Below, in pieces: positions 1-6,273 of a stretch of DNA of 8,173 nucleotides. The notes below the pieces were generated by a model that saw only the letters and a list, made by a program, of their open reading frames with translations, was not told the DNA's origin and ran no database searches. The translations under genes were made by a program, and so were the position numbers. Numbering within the stretch: the first letter of the stretch is position 1; every line of letters starts with the position of its first letter. Source of the stretch: Nitrospira sp. (lineage in GTDB: Bacteria > Nitrospirota > Nitrospiria > Nitrospirales > Nitrospiraceae); the NCBI GenBank assembly GCA_024998705.1, contig JACOEF010000490.1:1-8173 (forward strand), written 5' to 3'.

Positions 1-231
1 CATCTTTCTACCCTGGTGCTTCAAGGTATTGCATGCCTGAGGTACCCCTGCTGGCTGGTTCGCATGATGAAAATTACAGGGATATGACAGTCGGACCTGC
101 AGGCGTGTCGTGAGAGTGTTATCTCGCTTGAGAAGGTGTACCGATTGAAGGAGATGGCCCAGGCAGAAAGGCAAAGGGGCCAACCTTTGCATGAGCAGTA
201 TTCAATTTGCAGCAGAATTTTGCCTTCCCTT
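1..231. other. Gene-poor stretch left of the inverted-repeat element
   Basis: No reading frame here has a convincing start, ribosome binding site or recognisable protein. The short frames that exist run into the inverted repeat at 232-398 and look like chance. The one structure visible is a perfect 7-bp hairpin: GCAAAGG at 171-177, a six-base loop, and CCTTTGC at 184-190. No T-run follows, so it is not a clear intrinsic terminator. It could belong to a gene that ends left of the window or to an unrecognised small RNA; neither can be shown. Confidence 0.4.
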
Positions 232-398
232 CTAGAACCTATCTCAAAATTGAACACCGCCGTTCTATCGGGCAGCAGTCATGCGAATTCCAAGGCGTGG
301 GCAACGATATTTCCAAGGATTCTTGAGTTTGCACAGGTCTAAGGTCCATAAAGTGACGTGCCTCGATCTTCGCAAGTCGATTTTGAGATAGGTTCTAG
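232..398. mobile_element. MITE-like element with perfect 19-bp terminal inverted repeats
   Basis: CTAGAACCTATCTCAAAAT at 232-250 is repeated exactly as its reverse complement at 380-398, with 129 bp between. The outermost four bases on both sides are CTAG, which is its own reverse complement. A direct CTAG target duplication flanking 15-bp inverted repeats (AACCTATCTCAAAAT) would therefore look identical. IS5-family transposases are known to duplicate a YTAR target, and CTAG fits. The interior encodes no transposase, so the structure resembles a miniature inverted-repeat element or an internally deleted insertion sequence. It could also be a long-range RNA or DNA hairpin. The inverted repeat is certain; mobile origin is inference. 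Confidence 0.55.
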
Positions 399-447
399 TG
401 TGGCAGGAAGCGGACTTTTTTAAAGTGCTGGACAGTATCCCCCCATA

Positions 448-476
448 TTGACTCGCCCGTGAAACAACGTTAGCCT
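448..476 (+). promoter_or_regulatory. Candidate promoter for the exported two-gene cassette
   Basis: TTGACT at 448-453 matches the sigma-70 -35 consensus in five of six positions. It lies 17 bp before TAGCCT (471-476), a weak -10 element with three matches. Transcription would begin near 483, giving a leader of about 40 nt. That leader contains a small perfect hairpin, CCGGA (486-490) pairing with TCCGG (497-501), just before the strong ribosome binding site AGGAGG at 508-513. The spacing is right but the -10 is poor, so this is a candidate only. Confidence 0.35.
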
Positions 477-520
477 CTGTGCCCGCCGGACGGTCATCCG
501 GTCCACCAGGAGGTTAGGCC

Positions 521-1270
521 ATGATGCTGTTTCGATCTGCCGCAATGTTGGTCTCGTTGGTTCTTGTGCCTCTGACGGTCACGGCCGCGCCGCCACCGGA
601 GCCGACGGTGGAATATTCTGCGGACAGTACGATGGAAACCGAAGGTGGGATGATGATGAAGTCTCGCGTCTATCACGCCCCCATGAAGCAGCGGATGGAA
701 ATGGGCGGGGCGGGAGGCAGCGTGACCATCATCCGCAAGGACAAGAAGGTTGTCTGGCAGGTGATGGGCGACATGTATATGGAGATGCCCATGGATCAGT
801 CGAACGCGTCCGATATGGGCGGCTTCGACATTCAGGAGCAGACCGTGGTCGGGGAAGAAACCGTCAACGGTATGAAGACCACGAAAACGAAGATCATTGC
901 GACGAGGTCGGACGGGTCGAAATTCGGCGGTTTCTTCTGGACCACGAAAGACGGGGTTACGGTCAAAATGGATCTCCTCGCGAAGGACGGAGACAGGAAG
1001 ATGCGGATGGCCAGTGAGTTGACCAACCTGAAAATCGAGAAGCAGGATCCGGCGCTGTTCGAAGTGCCTGCAGGTGCGACGAAAAACGACATGGGCGCAA
1101 TGATGGGGCAGGCCGGCATGCCGAATATCGAAGAGATGATGAAACAGGCCGGGCAGGAACGGGCGAAGGAGAAACGGTCGTCTAAGAGCAGCAGCGGGAG
1201 CAAGAGCCAGGAGAGCGAGACGCCTGCTGCCGAAGTGAACAAGATGCTCAAAGGTCTCTTCGGCCGATAG
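521..1270 (+). CDS. Exported methionine-rich DUF4412-like protein
   Basis: A 249-residue protein begins at an ATG six bases after AGGAGG (508-513). Residues 1-23 form a Sec signal peptide with a Val/Leu-rich core, probably cleaved near Ala22-Ala23, so the mature protein should be periplasmic. Residues about 30-180 resemble the DUF4412 family, a beta-rich fold related in style to LolA-type carriers: a Tyr-Ser-Ala strand, then IIRKDKKVVW, then a Met-rich Tyr-containing stretch. I call the family from memory. Methionine is very frequent (27 of 249), clustered at 38-61, 82-91 and in the helix around 190-207. Residues about 212-235 are a Ser/Lys/Glu-rich low-complexity linker. The stop is TAG, and the next gene starts 12 nt later, so the two are probably one operon. 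Biochemical role unknown. Confidence 0.85.
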   Translation: MMLFRSAAMLVSLVLVPLTVTAAPPPEPTVEYSADSTMETEGGMMMKSRVYHAPMKQRMEMGGAGGSVTIIRKDKKVVWQVMGDMYMEMPMDQSNASDMGGFDIQEQTVVGEETVNGMKTTKTKIIATRSDGSKFGGFFWTTKDGVTVKMDLLAKDGDRKMRMASELTNLKIEKQDPALFEVPAGATKNDMGAMMGQAGMPNIEEMMKQAGQERAKEKRSSKSSSGSKSQESETPAAEVNKMLKGLFGR

Positions 1271-1282
1271 GGGAGGTGCGCG

Positions 1283-2260
1283 ATGCGTAGGGTCAGAATC
1301 CTGAGCGGTGCCCTGCTGCTGCTTACCGTGACGGTGTCCCCGGTTCACGCCGACGATATCTGCTTAGGGGATGAGGAGGAAAAGAGTGCTAAGGCAGCGG
1401 TTGCCGCTCTGACGAAGGCCGAACAGGCCGGCCGGCCGGCCGAGCTGTTCGTGGCGTATCGATCCATTCTCGGCAATGAGTGTCTTGATCGTTACGACAA
1501 GACCGCTTTGTCCCATGCCAAAACCGGTGTGCCGAAACTGGGCCGTGACTTAGCCAAGGCCGCCGAGGCGAAAGGGCTTTGGTACTCCGCCGATCCGGTT
1601 CGGGGCGATGGCCAGACCTCGGCGTTTCGCTATTATGACGCAATCGGCGACTATGCCGACGCGAATCGTGTGATGATGAAAGCGCTGCAGGCGAAACCGG
1701 ACGATCTCGCGCTCTTTACGGCGGCCTGGGGGGTGGATCAAGGCCGTTCTGGCGCGCCGGACCCGAACACCGGGGAGCGGCAACCCTACGTCTCACCCCC
1801 GGCCTATCGTCAGGACTTGCAGAAGATGGCATCGGGCACGGCCGATCGGTTGATGAAAGCGGAAGAGCAGGATGCGAAGGGGCTCTCGGGCAGTGCGGTT
1901 GCAGTGGCTACGGCCACGACCCAGTCTCTTGAGAAACTCAGAACTGCGGCTGGGTGGATGAAGTTCCTACCGGCCGGCGACAAGATGGCGCGGGAACGGG
2001 CCGAGCAGCGAGGCGATACGATCACGGCACGTTCCGATTCGACGTTTACCCAGACGAATGCCCTCATGTATTACGAGTTCGCCGGCTCGCCGAAGGCGAA
2101 AGACAAAGTTGCGCAGGTGAAGAAGAAGATGGAAGAGTCCAGCCGTGCGTTGGAAAAGTCCGGTGAGAAGGTGAAGGGAGCCTTCTCGGAGCAGAGCCAG
2201 GCGGAACAAAAGAAGTTTGATAAGAAGAAGGCCGACCTCGAAAAAGAACTCGGGTTCTAG
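1283..2260 (+). CDS. Hypothetical exported helical protein
   Basis: I do not recognise this 325-residue protein. The start ATG follows GGGAGG (1271-1276) at six bases. Residues 1-23 form a signal peptide with a Leu-rich core ending Pro-Val-His-Ala, so cleavage after Ala23 and a periplasmic location are likely. The mature protein begins with an acidic stretch holding Cys27, and a second Cys follows at about residue 61. The body looks mostly alpha-helical. Residues about 112-148 (with FRYYDAIGDYADA and a downstream KALQAKPDD) resemble a single tetratricopeptide-like helix pair. The last ~60 residues are Lys/Glu-rich and predicted to form a charged helix or coiled coil. It sits 12 nt behind the DUF4412-like gene and probably acts with it. 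A terminator-like hairpin follows the TAG stop. Function unknown. Confidence 0.8.
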   Translation: MRRVRILSGALLLLTVTVSPVHADDICLGDEEEKSAKAAVAALTKAEQAGRPAELFVAYRSILGNECLDRYDKTALSHAKTGVPKLGRDLAKAAEAKGLWYSADPVRGDGQTSAFRYYDAIGDYADANRVMMKALQAKPDDLALFTAAWGVDQGRSGAPDPNTGERQPYVSPPAYRQDLQKMASGTADRLMKAEEQDAKGLSGSAVAVATATTQSLEKLRTAAGWMKFLPAGDKMARERAEQRGDTITARSDSTFTQTNALMYYEFAGSPKAKDKVAQVKKKMEESSRALEKSGEKVKGAFSEQSQAEQKKFDKKKADLEKELGF

Positions 2261-2261
2261 C

Positions 2262-2282
2262 GGCGGACTCCGGCCTGTTTTT
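2262..2282 (+). terminator. Possible intrinsic terminator after the exported cassette
   Basis: Immediately after the stop codon, GGCGG (2262-2266) can pair with CC and GCC (2270-2275, one bulged G) around an ACT loop, followed by TG and five T residues (2278-2282). The stem is short and imperfect, but the GC-rich hairpin plus T-run is the expected layout. The remainder of the gap to the convergent lipoprotein gene (2283-2429) shows no gene. Confidence 0.4.
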
Positions 2283-2429
2283 CCGTTCAGGCTAATTCGC
2301 GCGCGATATATCGACACTCATGCCCGACCACATGACCGGCTGACCGGTATGGCGGTATCATGCAGCAGCTCTCTTCTCTAACGCTGATCCTTGCGCTGCG
2401 CCAAGGGGCCGTTTGAACCCGCCGACACT

Positions 2430-2987
2430 CTACATCCGACCCTGCTTACTGCTAGGGCCAGGCGAGAGTGACTGCAGATTTTCAGGATTCTTTTCTTCTT
2501 CAAACGTACCCGTCCCGCAACCCCACCCTCCGTACATCATCCCGAAGAAGCCACAGTAGGCACCGGCCTTGAACGCCCAATCCGTCCGTGTGGCGCTCTC
2601 GATGTGGCCGTCATGGATGAGGAGCGACACATATTGTGAGCCGACTGGAATCATGGCAGGGAGGGGAATAATCACGACGTACAATACGAGCCCTGACCAT
2701 CGCAGGCCATCGGTCTTGTAAATCCATTCTTCCGTGCCTGGTTCACCCGATTCGATACGGTCTGGCTCGCCCCACTGTGCGCGCAGTTCCGCAGCTGTCT
2801 TGAGGGTTCCTTCAGATTGGTTGGCAGATTGGCCTGTGCGCACGTCGATGGCGCCTTTGCGTTGACCGATCTTGGGATGGGCATTGGGCTCACTCCGGCT
2901 GCCCAGCGTCCACGCCCCGAACCCGACGCAGCCCTGCAACATCAAGGCTACGGCCAACCAGATCACAATGTGTCGAGACTTGCGCAT
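2430..2987 (-). CDS. Small lipoprotein, possibly with a BamE/SmpA-like fold
   Basis: A 185-residue protein is read leftwards from an ATG at 2987, preceded on its own strand by AAAGGG at about five bases. Residues 1-20 are a lipoprotein signal: two basic residues, a hydrophobic core and the lipobox Leu17-Gln18-Gly19-Cys20, so Cys20 should be lipidated. Val21 follows the Cys, with no Asp at +2, which favours the outer membrane by the usual sorting rule. Residues about 66-135 carry WGEPDRI, then EEWIY, then a hydrophobic Pro-rich segment (100-116), then YVSLLIHDGHI. This resembles the helix-strand layout of SmpA/OmlA-type small lipoproteins, but the match is weak. A Gly/Cys/aromatic patch lies at 142-160. 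The gene is convergent with the exported cassette and divergent from the PilZ gene. Stop is TAG. Specific role unknown. Confidence 0.75.
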   Translation of the reverse strand: MRKSRHIVIWLAVALMLQGCVGFGAWTLGSRSEPNAHPKIGQRKGAIDVRTGQSANQSEGTLKTAAELRAQWGEPDRIESGEPGTEEWIYKTDGLRWSGLVLYVVIIPLPAMIPVGSQYVSLLIHDGHIESATRTDWAFKAGAYCGFFGMMYGGWGCGTGTFEEEKNPENLQSLSPGPSSKQGRM

Positions 2988-3167
2988 AGCGCCCTTTCTT
3001 TCCGGAGCAAACGCCCTGATTTTGATTCGAGTGTTCGGCCCGAAGCGTACTCAGATCCAGATGGCAAAACAAGGTGGGGCATGGGGGGACTTGTCGTCTC
3101 ACCCTCCCAAGGTGGGATATCGATCGCAGGGCCGGTCTAGGTACCATCCGCTCACAGGGAGGATGTG
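2988..3167. other. Divergent intergenic region, lipoprotein / PilZ genes
   Basis: This 180-bp gap must hold the promoters for the leftward lipoprotein gene and the rightward PilZ gene, but I see no strong -35/-10 pair for either. It contains an inverted repeat, TCCCA (3105-3109) and TGGGA (3113-3117) with a three-base centre, and a strong ribosome binding site for the PilZ gene, GGGAGG at 3157-3162. Confidence 0.35.
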
Positions 3168-3548
3168 ATGGCACCTCGTCGGTATGTTCGAACGTACTAC
3201 CGGTTTCCACTCGAGTATCCCGTCATTTTCGGTGGGGCGCCGTTCGTCGGCGAAGGAGTCCTGACCAATCCGTCGCTGAAGGGCTGTTCGGTGACCTGTG
3301 ATCGTGAGGTCCTTTGCGGCAGTGACGTGCGCGTGAGTGTTCTCCTCGACCATCAACCACCGGCACTGCCCATCGACCTCGGCACGATTAAGTAGGTGAG
3401 GGGTCATCAGTTCGGTGTGGAGTTTATTCGCCTGCCTCTTGAAGCCCAACAACGCCTTCATCGCACCCTTCGCACTGAGTTGATCGAATGGTTGAAGAAA
3501 CGACAGACCGGCGGTGATGGGTCGGGAGCATCCGAGCAAGACGCCTAA
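3168..3548 (+). pseudogene. PilZ-domain protein gene interrupted by an in-frame TAG
   Basis: The frame opens at ATG 3168, five bases after GGGAGG; a GTG at 3165 is too close to that site. The N-terminal part has both c-di-GMP-binding motifs of PilZ domains: RxxxR as Arg8-Thr-Tyr-Tyr-Arg12, and (D/N)xSxxG as Asn34-Pro-Ser36-Leu-Lys-Gly39. At codon 76 (3393-3395) the frame meets TAG. It then continues without shift for 50 codons to TAA at 3546-3548, reading VRGHQFGVEFIRLP, the typical last strand of a PilZ domain, then a helix. The full product would be about 126 residues, normal for a stand-alone PilZ protein. Members of this type usually have Trp before the Val-Arg-Gly, so TGG to TAG is the simplest change. 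Without readthrough the domain loses its final strand. Nonsense mutation, sequence error and readthrough are all possible. Confidence 0.75.
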
Positions 3549-3575
3549 CGCTGCGGTCTCTCGTTATGCACAACG

Positions 3576-3594
3576 CGTCCTTGGTGAAAGGACG
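3576..3594 (+). terminator. Hairpin downstream of the PilZ gene
   Basis: CGTCCTT (3576-3582) pairs perfectly with AAGGACG (3588-3594) around a five-base loop, 27 nt after the TAA that ends the PilZ frame. No T-run follows, so if it ends transcription it would be inefficient or factor-dependent. It may instead be an RNA processing or stability element. Confidence 0.3.
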
Positions 3595-3718
3595 TCTCTG
3601 CCGGATGCTGGTCGGCATCACACTGTAGCCGGTGATCCCTCCGCCACCACCTCCCTGTTTCCCTTCCGAATCCAAGATTTCATCAAGTTATCAGACCGAT
3701 ACACCGATGTATGGAATG

Positions 3719-3735
3719 GACCTACCGGGTAGGTC
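3719..3735. promoter_or_regulatory. Perfect 17-bp palindrome before the glycosyltransferase gene
   Basis: GACCTACCGGGTAGGTC at 3719-3735 is a perfect inverted repeat with 8-bp arms about a single central G, ending nine bases before the ATG at 3745. The right arm contains the only AGG-type ribosome binding site for that gene (3731-3733). A second small repeat, ATACA (3699-3703) and TGTAT (3708-3712), lies just upstream. The palindrome could be a repressor operator. As RNA, with an effective loop of a few bases, it could also hide the ribosome binding site. The symmetry is certain; the role is inference. Confidence 0.5.
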
Positions 3736-3744
3736 GGTATTGGT

Positions 3745-4824
3745 ATGAACATTCTTCACCTTGGGAATCCGTTCTTTCTGCAGGATTTTAGGCAGCTCGG
3801 CCACGATGTGAAATGGGCCGCCTACGATTCCATGGCGGACTTCGTCCTGAGTCCGTATGTGGAAAGCATGCACAGCCTTTCAGTGCAGTTTCCGGCACGA
3901 TGGTCTCCCGACTTGGTTGTGGTGGGGGACGATAGCGGGCCGCCGAAGCTGTTGGGGCTGGAGGCGCTGGATGTGCCTCTGGTGTGGTATGCGATCGATT
4001 CCCATCTCCATGCCAGTTGGCATCAGCAGTATGCGGCGGTGTTCGATGTCATCTGTGTGGCGCAACGAGATTGGGTTTCCCGGTATCGAGTGGATCCGGA
4101 CCGGCAGATTGTGTCGTGGCAGCCCCTGTTCTGCCATGTGCCCGAGGATGGTGATTCGGGCTGCCTACGGGATACGCCCCTCTCGTTTGTCGGCACACTC
4201 AACCGGCAGTGGAATCCTGAGCGTGTCGCATTGATCGAGGGCCTGCAACGACGGTATCCCATTGCGGTGGGGGCGGGGGCGTATCGTGAGCCGTTCAATC
4301 GTTCCTTGATGGTGCTGAATCAATCGGCAGCCAATGACGTGAATTTCCGCACCTTCCAAGCCATGGCCTGCGGGGCGCTGCTGGTCGGCGAGCGGATTGG
4401 AAACGGATTCAACGATTTGTTTCAGGATCGGATTCATTGCGCCCTCTATGACAGGGGCAATGTGGAGCAGGTGATCGACCTCGTCGAGCATTATTGCGGC
4501 CACCCGGCCGAACGAGAGGCGGTCGCACGGCAGGGATATGAGGCGGTGATGGCCTGCCACACGAGTTTGCATCGGGCGCAGGCGATTCTTCAGGTGGTCG
4601 CCACGGCGCCGCTGCACGGCCAGATTCGTGTCCGCCGGTCTCGGCAACTTCAGATTCAGTCGGCCTTGGCCCTGGTGTACGAAAGCGCCGCGCGCACACA
4701 CCTCCAGGCGGTTGAACGCACGCCGGATGGAACCAGGAAGCAGTACCTTCTCACAGTTGCTGAGCAGTATCGATTGCTCGCCACGACTATTCGCAGGCAA
4801 CTCGATCGTCAGGCCGCGGCCTAA
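3745..4824 (+). CDS. CgeB-type glycosyltransferase
   Basis: This 359-residue protein resembles the CgeB/spore-maturation-type glycosyltransferases with a GT-B fold. The N-terminal half (about 1-150) begins MNILHLGNPFFL and has a strand followed by VVVGDDSG near residues 57-65, like DUF3880. The C-terminal half has the donor-binding signature of the Glyco_trans_1_2 family: N200-F-R-T-F-Q-A-M-A-C-G210-A-L-L, then a helix with HPAEREAVARQGYEA, then HTSLHRA at 272-278. There is no signal peptide or membrane segment, so it is cytoplasmic and should transfer a sugar from an activated donor. The acceptor is unknown; cell-surface or protein glycosylation are usual for the family. An in-frame TAG at 3730-3732 makes ATG 3745 the only plausible start. 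The ribosome binding site is weak and lies inside a palindrome. The last ~60 residues are an Arg/Gln-rich helix. Stop is TAA. Confidence 0.82.
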   Translation: MNILHLGNPFFLQDFRQLGHDVKWAAYDSMADFVLSPYVESMHSLSVQFPARWSPDLVVVGDDSGPPKLLGLEALDVPLVWYAIDSHLHASWHQQYAAVFDVICVAQRDWVSRYRVDPDRQIVSWQPLFCHVPEDGDSGCLRDTPLSFVGTLNRQWNPERVALIEGLQRRYPIAVGAGAYREPFNRSLMVLNQSAANDVNFRTFQAMACGALLVGERIGNGFNDLFQDRIHCALYDRGNVEQVIDLVEHYCGHPAEREAVARQGYEAVMACHTSLHRAQAILQVVATAPLHGQIRVRRSRQLQIQSALALVYESAARTHLQAVERTPDGTRKQYLLTVAEQYRLLATTIRRQLDRQAAA

Positions 4825-4984
4825 CAACTGCTGCCCCCTCCTGCCAAGAACGATTCATCCAGCTGAACGATCCATGGTTGTGCCTGGAGCGGACTCCGTC
4901 CCCCTTGCTTGGGGCGGGTGACGCCTCTGCGGGCAGCCCTTTCTACCCGTTCTGGCGCCACCGTCAGGGCCGCTCCTGCAGACT
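4825..4984. other. Intergenic region between glycosyltransferase gene and recA promoter
   Basis: No gene is visible. Two structures stand out. A direct repeat, GAACGATTCAT (4848-4858) and GAACGATCCAT (4865-4875), is offset by 17 bp with one mismatch. A hairpin has CCCC at 4901-4904 pairing with GGGG at 4911-4914, extendable by CGTC (4897-4900) and GACG (4920-4923) across a bulge. The hairpin lacks a T-run, so it is at most a weak terminator for the upstream gene. Confidence 0.35.
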
Positions 4985-5013
4985 AGGTTTCTACCTGCTA
5001 ACTCCGGTATAAT
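4985..5013 (+). promoter_or_regulatory. recA promoter with candidate operator palindrome
   Basis: TATAAT at 5008-5013 is a perfect -10 consensus. The -35 position 17 bp upstream (4985-4990, AGGTTT) is a poor match to TTGACA. The same bases begin a perfect inverted repeat, AGGTTTCTACCT (4985-4996, AGGT-N4-ACCT). A palindrome over the -35 of recA is where a LexA-type repressor usually binds. It is not the E. coli, alphaproteobacterial or Bacillus SOS box, so the regulator is not identified. Transcription would start near 5020, giving a leader of roughly 130 nt that contains GTTC-N7-GAAC at 5102-5116. Confidence 0.5.
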
Positions 5014-5139
5014 GCGCAATTCATTTCGTTCTGAGAGACTGACCCCGGTCCAGTTCGCGTTCGGTCAACTCAGCGTTGGCTGGTGCGTTGTCTCCCACAG
5101 CGTTCGATATCAGAACCGCTTCACGAGTCACGCTTCGAG

Positions 5140-5145
5140 AAGGAG
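5140..5145 (+). promoter_or_regulatory. recA ribosome binding site
   Basis: AAGGAG at 5140-5145 lies six bases before the ATG at 5152. It decides the recA start: the frame is open back to a GTG at 5083, but that start has no such site, and the 23 residues it would add do not resemble RecA. Confidence 0.85.
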
Positions 5146-5151
5146 TTTGAA

Positions 5152-6264
5152 ATGACTGAAAAAGACGAGAAAAAACGCGCGTTGGACCTGGCCCTGGCTC
5201 AGATTGAAAAGCAGTACGGCAAGGGTGCAGTGATGAAGCTCGGTGCCGACGACCGGCCCGCCGATGTCCCGGCGATCTCCAGCGGTTCATTAGGGTTGGA
5301 TATTGCGCTTGGTGTGGGGGGATTTCCTCGCGGGCGCGTGATTGAGATTTTCGGCCCGGAGTCTTCCGGTAAAACGACGTTGACCCTGCATGCCATTGCC
5401 GAGGCACAAAAGGCCGGCGGTGTGGCGGCGTTCATCGATGCGGAGCATGCGTTGGATCTGACCTACGCGAAGAAACTCGGGGTGCAGACGGACGATCTCC
5501 TGGTGTCGCAGCCGGATACCGGCGAGCAGGCGCTCGAAATTGCGGAAACCCTGGTGCGCAGCGGCGCGATCGATGTGATTGTGGTCGACTCCGTGGCGGC
5601 CCTGGTGCCGCGCGCGGAAATCGAAGGCGAAATGGGCGATGCCCATATGGGGTTGCAGGCGCGGTTGATGTCACAGGCCCTCCGAAAGCTGACGGCGGCG
5701 ATCTCCAAGTCGCAGACCACTCTTATCTTCATCAACCAGATCCGCATGAAAATCGGCGTCATGTTCGGTAACCCCGAAACCACAACCGGCGGCAACGCGC
5801 TGAAGTTTTACTCCTCGGTGCGTCTCGACATCCGCAGGATCGAGTCGATCAAGGATGGCCAGGATGTGACGGGAAGTCGCGTGCGGGTCAAGGTCGTGAA
5901 GAACAAAATGGCGCCGCCGTTTAAACAGGCGGAATTCGATATCATGTTTGCCGAAGGGATTTCGAAATCCGGTGAAATGGTTGATATCGGGGTGGAAAAG
6001 CGGGTGGTTGAGAAGGCCGGCGCCTGGTACTCCTATAAAGGGGAACGATTGGGGCAGGGGCGTGAGGCTGTCCGCGATTTTCTCAAGGCCAATCCTGCCA
6101 TTGCCAAAGAGATCGAGGGCAAGGTGCGCGATCTGGCTGGTCTGCCTTCCCGCGGTACCGACAAGAAGGTCGAGGCGAAGGAAGCCAAGGACGAGAAGCC
6201 TGAACGGAAAACCGAGAGTCGTCAGGACGAGAAGCGCGGCCATAGCGCGAGGGTCACGACATAG
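5152..6264 (+). CDS. recA: Recombinase RecA
   Basis: RecA binds single-stranded DNA as an ATP-dependent filament, carries out strand exchange in recombinational repair, and triggers LexA self-cleavage in the SOS response. The product has 370 residues, normal for the family. Visible motifs in order: the N-terminal helix with [14 protein letters not shown] (18-31); Walker A GPESSGKT (68-75); the catalytic Glu98 in FIDAEHALD; Walker [11 protein letters not shown]; loop L1 with [24 protein letters not shown]; and loop L2 [15 protein letters not shown]. Nothing essential is missing. The C-terminal tail after about residue 330 is a Lys/Glu-rich mixed-charge stretch ending in basic residues, rather than the strongly acidic tail of E. 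coli RecA. The stop is TAG, and recX follows in the same frame. The promoter is immediately upstream with a candidate operator. Confidence 0.98.
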   Translation: MTEKDEKKRALDLALAQIEKQYGKGAVMKLGADDRPADVPAISSGSLGLDIALGVGGFPRGRVIEIFGPESSGKTTLTLHAIAEAQKAGGVAAFIDAEHALDLTYAKKLGVQTDDLLVSQPDTGEQALEIAETLVRSGAIDVIVVDSVAALVPRAEIEGEMGDAHMGLQARLMSQALRKLTAAISKSQTTLIFINQIRMKIGVMFGNPETTTGGNALKFYSSVRLDIRRIESIKDGQDVTGSRVRVKVVKNKMAPPFKQAEFDIMFAEGISKSGEMVDIGVEKRVVEKAGAWYSYKGERLGQGREAVRDFLKANPAIAKEIEGKVRDLAGLPSRGTDKKVEAKEAKDEKPERKTESRQDEKRGHSARVTT

Positions 6265-6273
6265 GTGGTGTCA

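Noticed and set aside
171..190. Hairpin GCAAAGG/CCTTTGC as an intrinsic terminator
   Set aside because: No T-run follows and no gene end is visible upstream within the window.
21..342. Short open frames on both strands in the left 350 bases
   Set aside because: They run through the inverted repeat, lack ribosome binding sites, and their products resemble nothing; the minus-strand one starts inside the repeat arm.
494..1348. Long open frame on the minus strand opposite the DUF4412-like gene
   Set aside because: The product is rich in His and Arg in the manner of antisense shadows of GC-rich genes; the + strand has a strong ribosome binding site and a signal peptide.
5083..5151. Upstream GTG start for recA at 5083
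   Set aside because: It would add 23 residues unlike any RecA N-terminus; ATG 5152 has AAGGAG at ideal spacing.
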